Positions 26,504 through 34,841 of a DNA stretch of 64,000 bases are shown here, one piece after another. The stretch is from assembly GCF_000168975.1 (NCBI RefSeq), contig NZ_AAUW01000026.1:39058-103057 (forward strand), read 5' to 3'. Both the position numbers and the translations under genes were made by a program. The notes beneath the pieces are model-generated. The model had not been told where the DNA came from and searched no databases. It saw nothing but the letters and a program-made list of their open reading frames with translations. This DNA comes from Roseibium aggregatum IAM 12614. GTDB lineage: Bacteria; Pseudomonadota; Alphaproteobacteria; Rhizobiales; Stappiaceae. Every line of letters begins with the position of its first letter. Within the stretch, counting starts at the first letter, position 1.

Positions 26504-27502
26504 TCAGACCTTTTCCAGAAGCGGCATGAGCGCGGGATGAATATTCGGGCTTTCCTCCCGGATGAAGCGCAGCAGCGCCTTTTCGTTTTCATGCAATATG
26601 CCGTCGCGGCCGATGCGGTTGACCAGCCAGGCCGCTTCCTCTTCCGTCACCACCTCATTGGCAGCGATTTCCGCAAGCAATTCGTTTCCACGAGCGGCAA
26701 ATGGGTCCGGCTTGTCGCCATATGCGTCTCGAATGCCACCGACACCGCCGCTGAACATCTTCTTGAAAAACCCACCGAGGCCGCCGTCAAATCCGCCCGG
26801 TTGCTCGAGCCAGTTTTCCCGTTCAAGCGCAATCTTGCGGGGCGGTGGCGTGAAGCCGGACATGGCCATCACGAAATTTGCAACCGCCTTGGCAAAGAGC
26901 TCCGACCAGGCAGGGGCATTTTCCGCTTCCACTGTGGCATCGTTCAGATCGAACAGGACTTCGGCTTCAGCCTTGGAAATGGCAACACCCCGGCTACCGG
27001 AACTCGCATAAAGCACTCGGCGCAGCAGCTCTACTTCAGCATCGGCGATGACGCCCGGCTTCAGGTGTGTTCCCGATCGCGTCGGGCCTTCGCCGGCTAT
27101 GACACTGTCCGCCACGGCCCGCAGGGCAAATTGCTCCAGTTTCTCCGGCACGTCGCGGGCCTTCTCCAGCACATGCAGCACCGCGTCCAGTTCGGTTTTG
27201 CCGCAGATGTGGCCATCGGCCAGAATCTGGTCGATCAGCCAGGTGGCCTTGTCCTCCGAGACATAGCCTTCAGGCTTAGCCTGATGCACCAGAATATCGA
27301 GGATCGCTTCGGGAAAGAGCTCAAACCAGGTGTCGTGATAGCTGATGTTGGCATTGTTCAGTCGGAACAGGGCCTCCCCCTCTTCCAGAGACACTGCCAT
27401 GTCGCCGTAAACGTAGCGGCGTACGTTGATGACATCGTCCTCGCTGAGATGTCCCGCCGCAATTCGGGCAGTCACGAAATCGTTCAATGTCGGTTTGGCC
27501 AT
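26504..27502 (-). CDS. Conserved-looking protein of unknown function with two internal repeats
   Basis: 332 residues, with no family that I recognise. It has an internal duplication: residues ~22-115 and ~153-317 share the pattern (L)RR.x.Y, VS/IS..EAE.LF.LN.A, W.ELF..A, then E..A.WL...I..DG......E...L. The second copy carries a Gly/Phe-rich insert (~214-283, GGFDGGLGGFFKKMF). It is acidic and helical overall, with no signal peptide or membrane helix. The repeated D-G with acidic neighbours is only loosely like EF-hand spacing. It is alone on its strand, and the EF-hand gene upstream is cut off from it by a terminator. Confidence 0.75.
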   Translation of the reverse strand: MAKPTLNDFVTARIAAGHLSEDDVINVRRYVYGDMAVSLEEGEALFRLNNANISYHDTWFELFPEAILDILVHQAKPEGYVSEDKATWLIDQILADGHICGKTELDAVLHVLEKARDVPEKLEQFALRAVADSVIAGEGPTRSGTHLKPGVIADAEVELLRRVLYASSGSRGVAISKAEAEVLFDLNDATVEAENAPAWSELFAKAVANFVMAMSGFTPPPRKIALERENWLEQPGGFDGGLGGFFKKMFSGGVGGIRDAYGDKPDPFAARGNELLAEIAANEVVTEEEAAWLVNRIGRDGILHENEKALLRFIREESPNIHPALMPLLEKV

Positions 27503-27569
27503 GATGTTCCCTTTGAAAAACCGGAACGACTATTGCCGACATTTCTTGAAGTTCCTCTAAAGCAGATTG

Positions 27570-27597
27570 AAAAAGGGAGCCGCGAGGGACGGCTCCC
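27570..27597 (-). terminator. Intrinsic terminator after the EF-hand gene
   Basis: An 8-bp stem (GGGAGCCG 27575-27582 with CGGCTCCC 27590-27597) is followed on the minus strand by five T (27570-27574). It separates the EF-hand transcript from the 332-residue protein's gene. Confidence 0.85.
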
Positions 27598-27692
27598 TTC
27601 TCTGTTGCCCGCCCACGGGATTGGGGCGCTTGGGCGGTCAACCACTCCGGCCAGGCTAGCAGGCCGGAGGATTGCAGGTCTTAAGCGCCAGA

Positions 27693-28877
27693 TCAGCCAC
27701 GGCGACCTTGCCCCGGACCCTGGCCTTCGCCAGGACCCCGGCCATGCTTCCAGCCGTCACCCCGGTGCATGCCCCTGTCCGGGCCGTGGCCACCTTTGCG
27801 ACCACCTCTGAAGTCGGCCTTGGTGATCACGCCGTCGTTGTTGCGGTCAGCGTGTTCCAGCATGCGGTCCTGATGTTTCTTCTGTTCTTCGGCAGTGATG
27901 CCCAGGCTTCCATCGGCATCGGCACGCTGGAACATGTCAACGACACGGTTCTCGTTGATCGCGAGCCACAGCGGACCGAAATCCTGAAGCGTGAAGGAAC
28001 CGCTCTGATCCGTGTCGGCCAGTGCGAACAGCGCTGCGCGCCTGGTATCGAATTCCTCACGGCTCACCTTGCCGTCGGCATCGGTGTCGAACATGGCCAG
28101 GAACATGCCACCCGGGCCGCCATGACCGCCGCGTTCCATATGGGGGCCACCGCGTCCCATCTGGCGGCCATCGCGCCAGTCATTGTCACCACGTCCGCCG
28201 CGTTCACCGCGCTCGCCCCGCTCCGCCCTTTCGCGGCGCGGACCGCGATCGTCATCAGCGGCCATCGGGCGACGCGGACCACGATCATCATCGCCGGCCA
28301 TAGGGCCACGCGGGCCGCGATCGTCGTCGTCCGCCATAGGCCCACGCGGGCCGCGAACGCGCTCCACGGAACCATTGCCGTCACGGTCCAGCATGTTGAA
28401 CATGCGGTTGGCCAGAAGATCCGCTTCTTCCTGGGTTACCGTGCCATCGCCGTCACGATCCATGAACTGGAACGCCCTGACCATGCGGTCGTTGGAACGG
28501 GTCAGAAACGCGGCCTTGAATTCCTCCAGACTGATCTCGCCATTGCCGTCCGTATCGGCCGATGCGAATTCCTGTGTCCGGACTTCCTCGATTTCCGCCT
28601 TGGTGATGACGCCGTCTTCGTTGACGTCGAAACGTTCGAACAGGCGTTCGGCGCGTTGCTTTCCGCCACGCATGCCATGACCCCGGCCGAAGCCCTGTTC
28701 CGGACCGCCGCGGCCATCCATGAACGCAAGACGCGGACCGTCGTTCTGTTGAATTCGTTGCCCCCCGTCCTGGTTTGCAGTCGCGTTCTGGGCGGAAGCG
28801 GACAGGCCGGCCGTCAGCGCGGTTCCCGCGACGCTCGCAGCCAGGGCGGCAATTGCAATCTTCTTGAACGGTTTCAT
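27693..28877 (-). CDS. Secreted multi-EF-hand calcium-binding protein with Arg-Gly-Pro/poly-Asp repeats
   Basis: 394 residues. A signal peptide (MKPFKKIAIAALAAS to about 29, ending SASA) directs export. At least six EF-hand loops are readable, at ~84 (DVNEDGVITKAE), ~108 (DTDGNGEISLEE), ~140 (DRDGDGTVTQEE), ~164 (DRDGNGSVE), ~264 (DTDADGKVSREE) and ~344 (DRNNDGVITKAD), with weaker ones at ~288 and ~320. Between loops four and five lie three 12-residue repeats (RGPRGPMADDDD type, 175-210) and a Gly/Arg/Glu-rich linker. It probably binds Ca2+ in the periplasm or outside. ATG 28877 gives the signal peptide. It is divergent from a two-component system. Confidence 0.9.
   Translation of the reverse strand: MKPFKKIAIAALAASVAGTALTAGLSASAQNATANQDGGQRIQQNDGPRLAFMDGRGGPEQGFGRGHGMRGGKQRAERLFERFDVNEDGVITKAEIEEVRTQEFASADTDGNGEISLEEFKAAFLTRSNDRMVRAFQFMDRDGDGTVTQEEADLLANRMFNMLDRDGNGSVERVRGPRGPMADDDDRGPRGPMAGDDDRGPRRPMAADDDRGPRRERAERGERGERGGRGDNDWRDGRQMGRGGPHMERGGHGGPGGMFLAMFDTDADGKVSREEFDTRRAALFALADTDQSGSFTLQDFGPLWLAINENRVVDMFQRADADGSLGITAEEQKKHQDRMLEHADRNNDGVITKADFRGGRKGGHGPDRGMHRGDGWKHGRGPGEGQGPGQGRRG
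28248..28355 (-). repeat. Three tandem 36-bp repeats coding RGPR(G/R)PMA(D/G/A)DDD
   Basis: Three in-frame 36-bp units run from 28355 down to 28248. They differ at a few bases and code for 12-residue units of basic RGPRGP followed by acidic ADDDD. A fourth partial unit (RGPRRE) follows. Copy number could vary between strains. Confidence 0.85.
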
Positions 28878-29111
28878 TCCAACAACTCCTTGGTTCGTTG
28901 ATGAGCTGAAGGTAGGCAGCAATTGTCGCAGGAATACCGTCCGAATGGGCCCGAAGTGTCGCCATGTGTCCCGGATGGGCACTGCGACACACTTTGTTAC
29001 AAGTTCCGGTCGCACAAGCGCGTTCCTGAGACTATTTTTGCCCTAGAAACAGAAGGATCACAGCGCCGGCCGGATTGACAGCATCCCTTGCCGGCCAGAT
29101 TGGAGAGACCC

Positions 29112-29840
29112 TTGAGCGATCCAAGCCCGCATATCCTGGTGGTGGACGATCACCGCGACATCCGTGAAACGCTTGCACGCTACCTCATCAAGAACGGCCT
29201 GCGCGCGACGGTGGCGGAAAATGCCGCACAGGCCCGCAAGACCCTGAAGGCCGCATCCATCGATCTTGTCGTGCTCGATATCATGATGCCGGGCGAAGAC
29301 GGACTGTCCCTGTGCCGCCATCTGGTGGAAACCGGCTCCATGCCCGTTATCCTGCTGACCGCGATGGCGGACGATACGGACCGGGTGATCGGTCTGGAAA
29401 TCGGTGCCGACGATTACGTGACCAAGCCGTTCAACCCCCGCGAACTGCTGGCACGCATTCGCGCCGTCCTGCGCCGCACCTCGCTTGTGCCGAAGGAGCG
29501 CGATCCGATCGAACACGACAGGCTTCATTTCGACGGCTGGTCGCTGAACGTCTCCCGGCGCGAACTGCTGGATCCCGAAGGCACGTCCGTGGCCCTTTCC
29601 AGCGGTGAATTTCAACTTCTGTGCGCCTTCCTCAAGCGTCCGAAAATGGTGCTCAACCGGGATCAGCTCATGGATCTGACCACCGGCAGAACCCCCGCCG
29701 TCTTCGACAGGTCCATCGACAACCAGGTTTCCCGTCTGCGCCGAAAGATCGAGATCGACCCGAAGGACCCCAAGCTGATCAAGACCGTCTGGGGTGGTGG
29801 CTATATGTTCACCGCCGACGTGAAAGACCCGGCTGAATGA
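29112..29840 (+). CDS. OmpR-family response regulator (divergent from EF-hand gene)
   Basis: About 242 residues. The receiver has VVDDHRDI, the phospho-acceptor Asp in VVLDIMMPGEDG, and the Lys in YVTKPF; the winged helix ends FDRSIDNQVSRLRRKIE with KTVWGGGYMF. The start is taken as TTG 29112, since GGAGAG lies 6 nt upstream and the product then begins MSDPSPHILVVDD; a TTG at 29088 would add eight residues. It overlaps the kinase by ATGA. The divergent calcium-binding protein is the most likely target (inference). Confidence 0.9.
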   Translation: MSDPSPHILVVDDHRDIRETLARYLIKNGLRATVAENAAQARKTLKAASIDLVVLDIMMPGEDGLSLCRHLVETGSMPVILLTAMADDTDRVIGLEIGADDYVTKPFNPRELLARIRAVLRRTSLVPKERDPIEHDRLHFDGWSLNVSRRELLDPEGTSVALSSGEFQLLCAFLKRPKMVLNRDQLMDLTTGRTPAVFDRSIDNQVSRLRRKIEIDPKDPKLIKTVWGGGYMFTADVKDPAE

Positions 29841-31285
29841 CGACGAGCCCGACGCCCCGCCCGATTCTCGCCCGTCTCTGGCCGAGCACCCTCGCCTCGC
29901 AGCTCATCATCCTGCTGCTTGCAGCAATCGTCGCGGCGCAGGCATTCAGTATATGGATCTTCCAGGACGAGCGGCGCATCGCACTCGTGGCGGCGGCCCG
30001 CGACAACCTGTTGTCGCGCGCGGTCTCCCTCGCGGAGCTGATGGAAGACACGCCCGCAAACCTGCAGGACCGGATCCTCGTGGCAAGCAGCAGCCGGTTC
30101 GCGGTTTTCTGGCTTGGCGATACGCCGCTGGCGCCCGCGCCAGGTAAATCCCGTTTCGAAAGACGCCTGCAGGGCTACATGGCCGACCGGCTGGAACACG
30201 GCCAGACCGTACATCTCAATATCCTTGCCGACGAAAGGCGCGGACCGCGCGGCCGCGAAGCGGATGATGATGACGATCCGCCGAGATGGCGTGATGTGCC
30301 CCGGCACGAACGTCCCTCGAACCTGCGCAAGATCATGAACAAGCCGGAAGACCTGTCGCTGTCTATCCGGATGAGCGACGGACGCTGGCTAAATGTCGCC
30401 ACCAGCTACCGCCCGCCCGCTGGGGATTTTCTGCCTTTGCTCGTACAACTGTCGATAACGGTGCTGCTGATGGTACTGATAATCGGCTTTGCCGTCCGCC
30501 GCGTGACCCGCCCGCTAAAGGAACTGTCCGTGGCTGCCGAAAAATTCGGCCGCGGCGAGCAGCAGCAGCCATTGACGCCCAGCGGACCGAGCGAAGTCCG
30601 TTCCCTGACGAGCGCCTTCAACGACATGCAGGACCGCCTGACCCGTTTCGTCAGGGACCGGACCCGGATGCTGGCCGCCATCAGTCACGACCTCAGAACC
30701 CCGATCACCTCGCTGCGCCTTCGGGCTGAGTTCATCGAGGACGAGGAAAACCGCGACAAGATGATCGAAACCCTGGAAGAAATGGCCGCGATGACCGAAG
30801 CTGCGCTGCGTTTCACCCGGGACGATGCCCAGACGGAAAACGCGGAAAACGCAGACCTTGGGGCAATTCTGGAGGCACTTGCAGGTGACCAGCAGGACCT
30901 TGGCCACCAGTGTTCCGTGGAAACGGAAGGCCGCATCGTGCTGCCCTGCCGTCCGATGGCCCTCAAACGGGCCCTCAGGAACCTGATCGAAAACGGCATC
31001 CGCTATGGAGATCGGGTTTCGGTTCACGCGGCCAGATCCGCCGGTGAAGCGCTCATCCGGATTACGGACGAAGGCCCGGGCATTCCCGAGGAAAGGTTGA
31101 AGGACGTCTTCGAACCTTTTGTCCGGCTTGAAGAATCCCGCAACGATGAAACCGGCGGCATCGGGCTGGGGCTTGCGATCACCCGGTCGATCATCCATGC
31201 CCACGGCGGCCGGATCGACTTGAAGAACCGACCGGAGGGCGGTCTTGAGGCCGATATCCGATTGCCTCTTGGGGCGGGCAAATAG
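29837..31285 (+). CDS. Sensor histidine kinase with Asp/Arg-rich periplasmic segment
   Basis: 482 residues. Helix ~20-42, a ~130-residue periplasmic sensor, helix ~190-212 and HAMP (RRVTRPLKELS) are followed by HisKA with H284 in AAISHDLRTPITSLRLR, an N box NLIENGIRYGD, a G1 box in DEGPGIPE and GIGLGLAI. Within the sensor, residues ~134-150 read RRGPRGREADDDDDPP, very like the repeats of the divergent EF-hand protein. The acidic run suits a cation (Ca2+ or other) sensor. It ends 6 bp before the convergent monooxygenase. Confidence 0.9.
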   Translation: MTTSPTPRPILARLWPSTLASQLIILLLAAIVAAQAFSIWIFQDERRIALVAAARDNLLSRAVSLAELMEDTPANLQDRILVASSSRFAVFWLGDTPLAPAPGKSRFERRLQGYMADRLEHGQTVHLNILADERRGPRGREADDDDDPPRWRDVPRHERPSNLRKIMNKPEDLSLSIRMSDGRWLNVATSYRPPAGDFLPLLVQLSITVLLMVLIIGFAVRRVTRPLKELSVAAEKFGRGEQQQPLTPSGPSEVRSLTSAFNDMQDRLTRFVRDRTRMLAAISHDLRTPITSLRLRAEFIEDEENRDKMIETLEEMAAMTEAALRFTRDDAQTENAENADLGAILEALAGDQQDLGHQCSVETEGRIVLPCRPMALKRALRNLIENGIRYGDRVSVHAARSAGEALIRITDEGPGIPEERLKDVFEPFVRLEESRNDETGGIGLGLAITRSIIHAHGGRIDLKNRPEGGLEADIRLPLGAGK

Positions 31286-31291
31286 ATTGGA

Positions 31292-32434
31292 TCAAATGCC
31301 GCGCGGCACAAGCGTTCCTGAAATCAGATGCGACAGAACCGAGGGAACAGGCGGAATGCGGCTGAGCGGAAACAGCACGTTGTCGCGCAGGACTGGCAGC
31401 AACCTGCTGTCGCTTTGATAGGCTGGCGTGAACATCGCGCTGAAAGCCTGATACACCCCAACATGCCAGCGCCTGGCCTTGCCATAGGCAGGTAACGCCT
31501 GGTCAAGCGGCAAGGTTTCCAACGCCTTCGCCAGGGCCGCTGCATCCAGAAGCGCCATGTTGGCCCCCTGCCCGAGCTGCGGACTTGCTCGGTGCGCAGC
31601 ATCGCCGACGAAGGCAATCCTGTCTCCCCAGGGTTGGCGCAAGGTGCCATGGCTGTAACGTGCCATCGTCATCTGCTCCGGGTCGGTGATCTGCTCCAGA
31701 AACGGGCCGGCCTCGGGCCAGAGCGCCAAGGCCTCGTCCTTCCAGGCCGGCAGCCCGCCTTTGAGCCAGTCTTCATAGGAATCCTGGCGAAGAGACCAGA
31801 AGAACGCCCCCTTCCGCCGAACCTGCCCCGGGACGAGCCCCACCGGTAACACCCCGATCATGCAGTCGGCCCGGCGATAGCGCTGGGAAAGGTGATCCTC
31901 CGGCAAACTGTCCGAAACCCAGTCGACCGTTCCCCAGATTGCCCCGAAGGACAGCGGCCGGGCCTGGAGAGGCGACAGAACCGAATTCGCACCGGACGCA
32001 TCGATGACCAGATCGAAGGTCTCAGAAAAACGGCCATCGCCAAAGCGGAGCTTGCCGTCTTCATGACCGGTTATGCGGCAATCCGTGTGCCAGTAAAGCG
32101 CGCGCGTCAGCACCTTTTCATAAAGCGCGGAAAACAGCGCGGCCCTGTGAATGCCAAGCCCCGGAACCGCACCATAGTCGACGTCGAGAACCCGCCGTCC
32201 TGTCTGCGCCGACCTGCCGAGCACCCGCTTCACCGGCGTCGCGTGTTTCAGGACCGAGTCCGCGACCCCCGCCATTTTCAGCACTTCCAGACCCACGGGC
32301 TGGATCATCAGGCCCGAACCGATGGGAACAGGTTTGCGGAACTGCTCAAAGAGGGAAATCCGGTGACCGAGACGCTCCAGAAGAATGGCTGTGGCCAGAC
32401 CTCCGATCCCGGCTCCGACAATGGCTATGTTCAT
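31292..32434 (-). CDS. FAD-dependent aromatic monooxygenase (PHBH/salicylate-hydroxylase type)
   Basis: 380 residues of group A flavin monooxygenase. The N-terminal dinucleotide motif is VGAGIGGLATAILLERLGH (5-23), the DG motif lies in the middle (FDLVIDASGANS), and FVGDAAHRASPQLGQGANMALLDA binds the FAD pyrophosphate and ribityl. It hydroxylates an aromatic or polyketide substrate with NAD(P)H and O2; the substrate is unknown. It is transcribed alone. Confidence 0.9.
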   Translation of the reverse strand: MNIAIVGAGIGGLATAILLERLGHRISLFEQFRKPVPIGSGLMIQPVGLEVLKMAGVADSVLKHATPVKRVLGRSAQTGRRVLDVDYGAVPGLGIHRAALFSALYEKVLTRALYWHTDCRITGHEDGKLRFGDGRFSETFDLVIDASGANSVLSPLQARPLSFGAIWGTVDWVSDSLPEDHLSQRYRRADCMIGVLPVGLVPGQVRRKGAFFWSLRQDSYEDWLKGGLPAWKDEALALWPEAGPFLEQITDPEQMTMARYSHGTLRQPWGDRIAFVGDAAHRASPQLGQGANMALLDAAALAKALETLPLDQALPAYGKARRWHVGVYQAFSAMFTPAYQSDSRLLPVLRDNVLFPLSRIPPVPSVLSHLISGTLVPRGI

Positions 32435-32646
32435 CCGGCAATCACTTTACGAAAAGAAACATCCTTTTTGACCAGAGTCTGCATGCCAGCACAATATGCG
32501 GTGTGTCTTGCAGGCCCCGCATTGCCTGTCCCCTGCTTCAAAATAAGGTGTCAGGGGATCTTTTTGGGAAGCCGTTCAATCACGCCATACGCCGAAAAGC
32601 GACGGCGCCGATTTGCGGCAACCGGGAAAACCTCGGCTGGATTTCC

Positions 32647-33069
32647 TCAGCGCCGTGCCTGAATGCCGCCGGCATAAGTCGCCTCGTCAACCGGCTCCAG
32701 CCACTCCGCCGTTGATCCATCCAGCTCTTCCTGAATGGCCAGATGGACTAGCGACGTATTTGGCCCGGCGCCATGCCAATGCTTGACGCCCGGCGGGATC
32801 CAGATGACATCACCCGGCAGGATCGACAGCTTTTCCTGTCCCCACAGATGTACGAAGCCTGCTCCTTGCAGCACCTGAAGGGTCTGCCCGAGAGGATGCG
32901 TGTGCCAATTGGTACGCGCACCGGGTTCGAATGTGACCTGCAGCGCACGCACCCGCGCAGGCGCGGGAGCCTCGATCACCGGATCCTGCCAGACCGTTCC
33001 TGTAAAATAGTCCGGGTTTGCACGTCGTGACGGCCGGGAACCGGCCTCAAAAACGGTCAGGACACTCAT
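32647..33069 (-). CDS. Small cupin-domain protein
   Basis: A 140-residue single-domain cupin. Motif 1 is FEPGARTNWHTHPLGQTLQVLQG, with the metal-binding His-x-His and later Gln/Glu positions; motif 2 is PGDVIWIPPGVKHWHGAGP. Related proteins are quercetinase-like or carboxymuconolactone-decarboxylase-linked cupins, often in quinone or aldehyde stress clusters. ATG 33069 has GAGGAGGT upstream. It lies downstream of the EamA/ABM/NIPSNAP genes on the same strand (75-bp gap) and may belong to that operon. Confidence 0.88.
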   Translation of the reverse strand: MSVLTVFEAGSRPSRRANPDYFTGTVWQDPVIEAPAPARVRALQVTFEPGARTNWHTHPLGQTLQVLQGAGFVHLWGQEKLSILPGDVIWIPPGVKHWHGAGPNTSLVHLAIQEELDGSTAEWLEPVDEATYAGGIQARR

Positions 33070-33144
33070 GACACCTCCTCGCAACTCTCTGCCACCATGC
33101 GCGCGGGCTGGGCCGTCCAGTTTCCTGCCGGCCGGATACCCATG

Positions 33145-34065
33145 TCATTTGGAGGCAGGTACTGGAGCCGAAACGTCGTGCCGTTTCGCCGCACGTGGCC
33201 AGTTGATCAGAACAACCCCGAAAATGGCAAGGCATATTCCGGCAAAGGTTTCCAGATCCAGCGTCTCTGAAAGAAATACCACGCCGAGGAACACGCCAAC
33301 ACCGGAGCGCAGATAGGCCTGACTGGCTGTTCCCATTGCGCCGAGCGTGTTCAAAAGACGAAAGTAGATCAGGAAGGCCAGTGCGGTGCAGGCAATGGAG
33401 AGTGTCAGCACGGCGACGACACCCGTTGCATCCGGCGTCAACTGCCAGGGCCGGTCGATGACGAGGCTTCCCGGAACAAGCACGGCCGACGCGCAGATGA
33501 GCGTTCCGGCGGCCGTCACGATGGGCGGCACCCCGGCAAAAACCGGGCCACGCAGGGCGGCGATGCCATAGAGCGCGGCGCCGAACAGGACAACGAGCTG
33601 CGGCACGAGGTTCCTGCCGATATCCTCAAGCGCACCGACACCGACGATCAGCACGATGCCGGCGAAACCGAACAAGGCACCGGTCAGTTGCCGGGTGCCT
33701 GGCCTTTCGCCCCGGTTCAGCAACACAAACGAAAAGACGAACACCCACAGCGGCGAGGTTGAATTCAACACGCTGGAGACCGCCGTTCCGGCATATTGCT
33801 GCCCCCAGGCCAGCATCAGCCAGGGGCCCGTACTGTTGACCAGTGACTGGATGAAGAATTGTTTCCAGTTCCGCCGGTCGAGCGGCAGGCGAATGCCCCT
33901 TGCGGCCATGATCGCCAGCAGCACCAGCGCTGCAAGCAACACGCGGATGGCAATCAGCGTCGCCGGGGGAAAGGATGGCAGCGCCAGGCTGATCCACATG
34001 TAGGACGAGCCCCAGAGCAGGGCGAGCACGCCCAGCAGCGCCAGTTCGATCGATCTGTTTGGCAT
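33145..34065 (-). CDS. EamA/DMT-superfamily transporter
   Basis: A 306-residue membrane protein with ten predicted helices in two EamA repeats; the repeat signatures ALLWGSSYMWISLALP and STSPLWVFVFSFVLLNRGERP mark the first, and LGAMGTASQAYLRSGVGVFLGVVFLSE the second. Such proteins export small metabolites or amino acids. ATG 34065 follows the ABM stop by 10 bp, so it belongs to the NIPSNAP-ABM operon. Confidence 0.88.
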   Translation of the reverse strand: MPNRSIELALLGVLALLWGSSYMWISLALPSFPPATLIAIRVLLAALVLLAIMAARGIRLPLDRRNWKQFFIQSLVNSTGPWLMLAWGQQYAGTAVSSVLNSTSPLWVFVFSFVLLNRGERPGTRQLTGALFGFAGIVLIVGVGALEDIGRNLVPQLVVLFGAALYGIAALRGPVFAGVPPIVTAAGTLICASAVLVPGSLVIDRPWQLTPDATGVVAVLTLSIACTALAFLIYFRLLNTLGAMGTASQAYLRSGVGVFLGVVFLSETLDLETFAGICLAIFGVVLINWPRAAKRHDVSAPVPASK

Positions 34066-34075
34066 GGCTGACTGC

Positions 34076-34420
34076 TCAACCGTTCGCGTCGCGGCTGTCG
34101 GCAGGCGCTTCGTCGCGTTCCTCCATGCCATAGTCGCGCAGCACCTGCGCCACGCGCAGCCGGTAGTCCTTGAAATAGCTGTTCCGCCCGGCACGCTGTG
34201 CCTTGCGATGCTGGGTCAACTGACGCCACTCGTTCAGCGCGGCTTCGTCCCGGAAGAAGGATACCGAAAGCAGTTTTTCCGGATTGGTGAGGCTCTGGAA
34301 CCGCTCGACGGACAGGAACCCGTCGACCTGTTCGACCAGGGGCCTCATCTCGGCGGCCATGTCCAGATAGGCCTGCTTCTTGTCCGCATGCGGGATCACT
34401 TCGAAGATGACGGCAATCAT
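34076..34420 (-). CDS. Antibiotic biosynthesis monooxygenase (ABM) domain protein
   Basis: A 114-residue dimeric alpha/beta-barrel fold protein: VIFEVIPHADKKQAYLDMAAEMRPLVEQVDGFLSVERF and LSVSFFRDEAALNEWR are the two halves of the ABM ferredoxin-like unit. Family members are cofactor-free quinone-forming monooxygenases or heme degraders. No heme-ligand motif is obvious. The start overlaps the NIPSNAP stop as ATGA. Confidence 0.85.
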   Translation of the reverse strand: MIAVIFEVIPHADKKQAYLDMAAEMRPLVEQVDGFLSVERFQSLTNPEKLLSVSFFRDEAALNEWRQLTQHRKAQRAGRNSYFKDYRLRVAQVLRDYGMEERDEAPADSRDANG

Positions 34421-34749
34421 TTGAGTTTCTCTCCCAGGGCATGCGGTGCGGAGGCCAGTTTCAGAAACGTGCGGTCTTCCCGCAAGATGAATTTTTCCTG
34501 CATGGCAAAGGCGTAGTTCTCCTGCCCCAGCAGATCCGCGGCAAGCCGCGCCCTATAGGCTTCATAGGCGGCAAGATTTTCGATGGAATAGACGCCATAT
34601 GCGAGCGTTGTCGACCCTTCATGAGGGGCGAAATAGCCGATCAGATCCGCACCGCACCGCGGGATCGCCTGCCCCCAGTTCCGGGCATATTGCTCAAAGG
34701 CTGCTTTTTTCGTCGGGTCGATGTGATAGCGGATGAAACAGGTAATCAC
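34417..34749 (-). CDS. NIPSNAP family protein
   Basis: A 110-residue dimeric alpha/beta-barrel protein of the NIPSNAP type (ITCFIRYHIDPTKKAAFEQYARNW; GYFAPHEGSTTLAYGVYSIENLAAYEAYRARL; FLKLA near the end). Function in bacteria is unknown. The start is GTG at 34749, with AAGGAGAT 6 nt upstream, so the first gene of a NIPSNAP-ABM-EamA operon. It is divergent from an ArsR-type regulator 92 bp away. Confidence 0.85.
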   Translation of the reverse strand: MITCFIRYHIDPTKKAAFEQYARNWGQAIPRCGADLIGYFAPHEGSTTLAYGVYSIENLAAYEAYRARLAADLLGQENYAFAMQEKFILREDRTFLKLASAPHALGEKLK

Positions 34750-34841
34750 CGAAATCTCCTTCAGGCTAGTGTCGATGGCCTTGTGTGACACGGCCCATGT
34801 CTGCAATGCTTCGACACGGATCGAACCATGGAGAGCGACTG

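Noticed and set aside
27672..28901. 409-codon open frame opposite the EF-hand gene
   Set aside because: Mirror of repetitive, GC-rich coding sequence; the minus-strand frame has a signal peptide and EF-hands.
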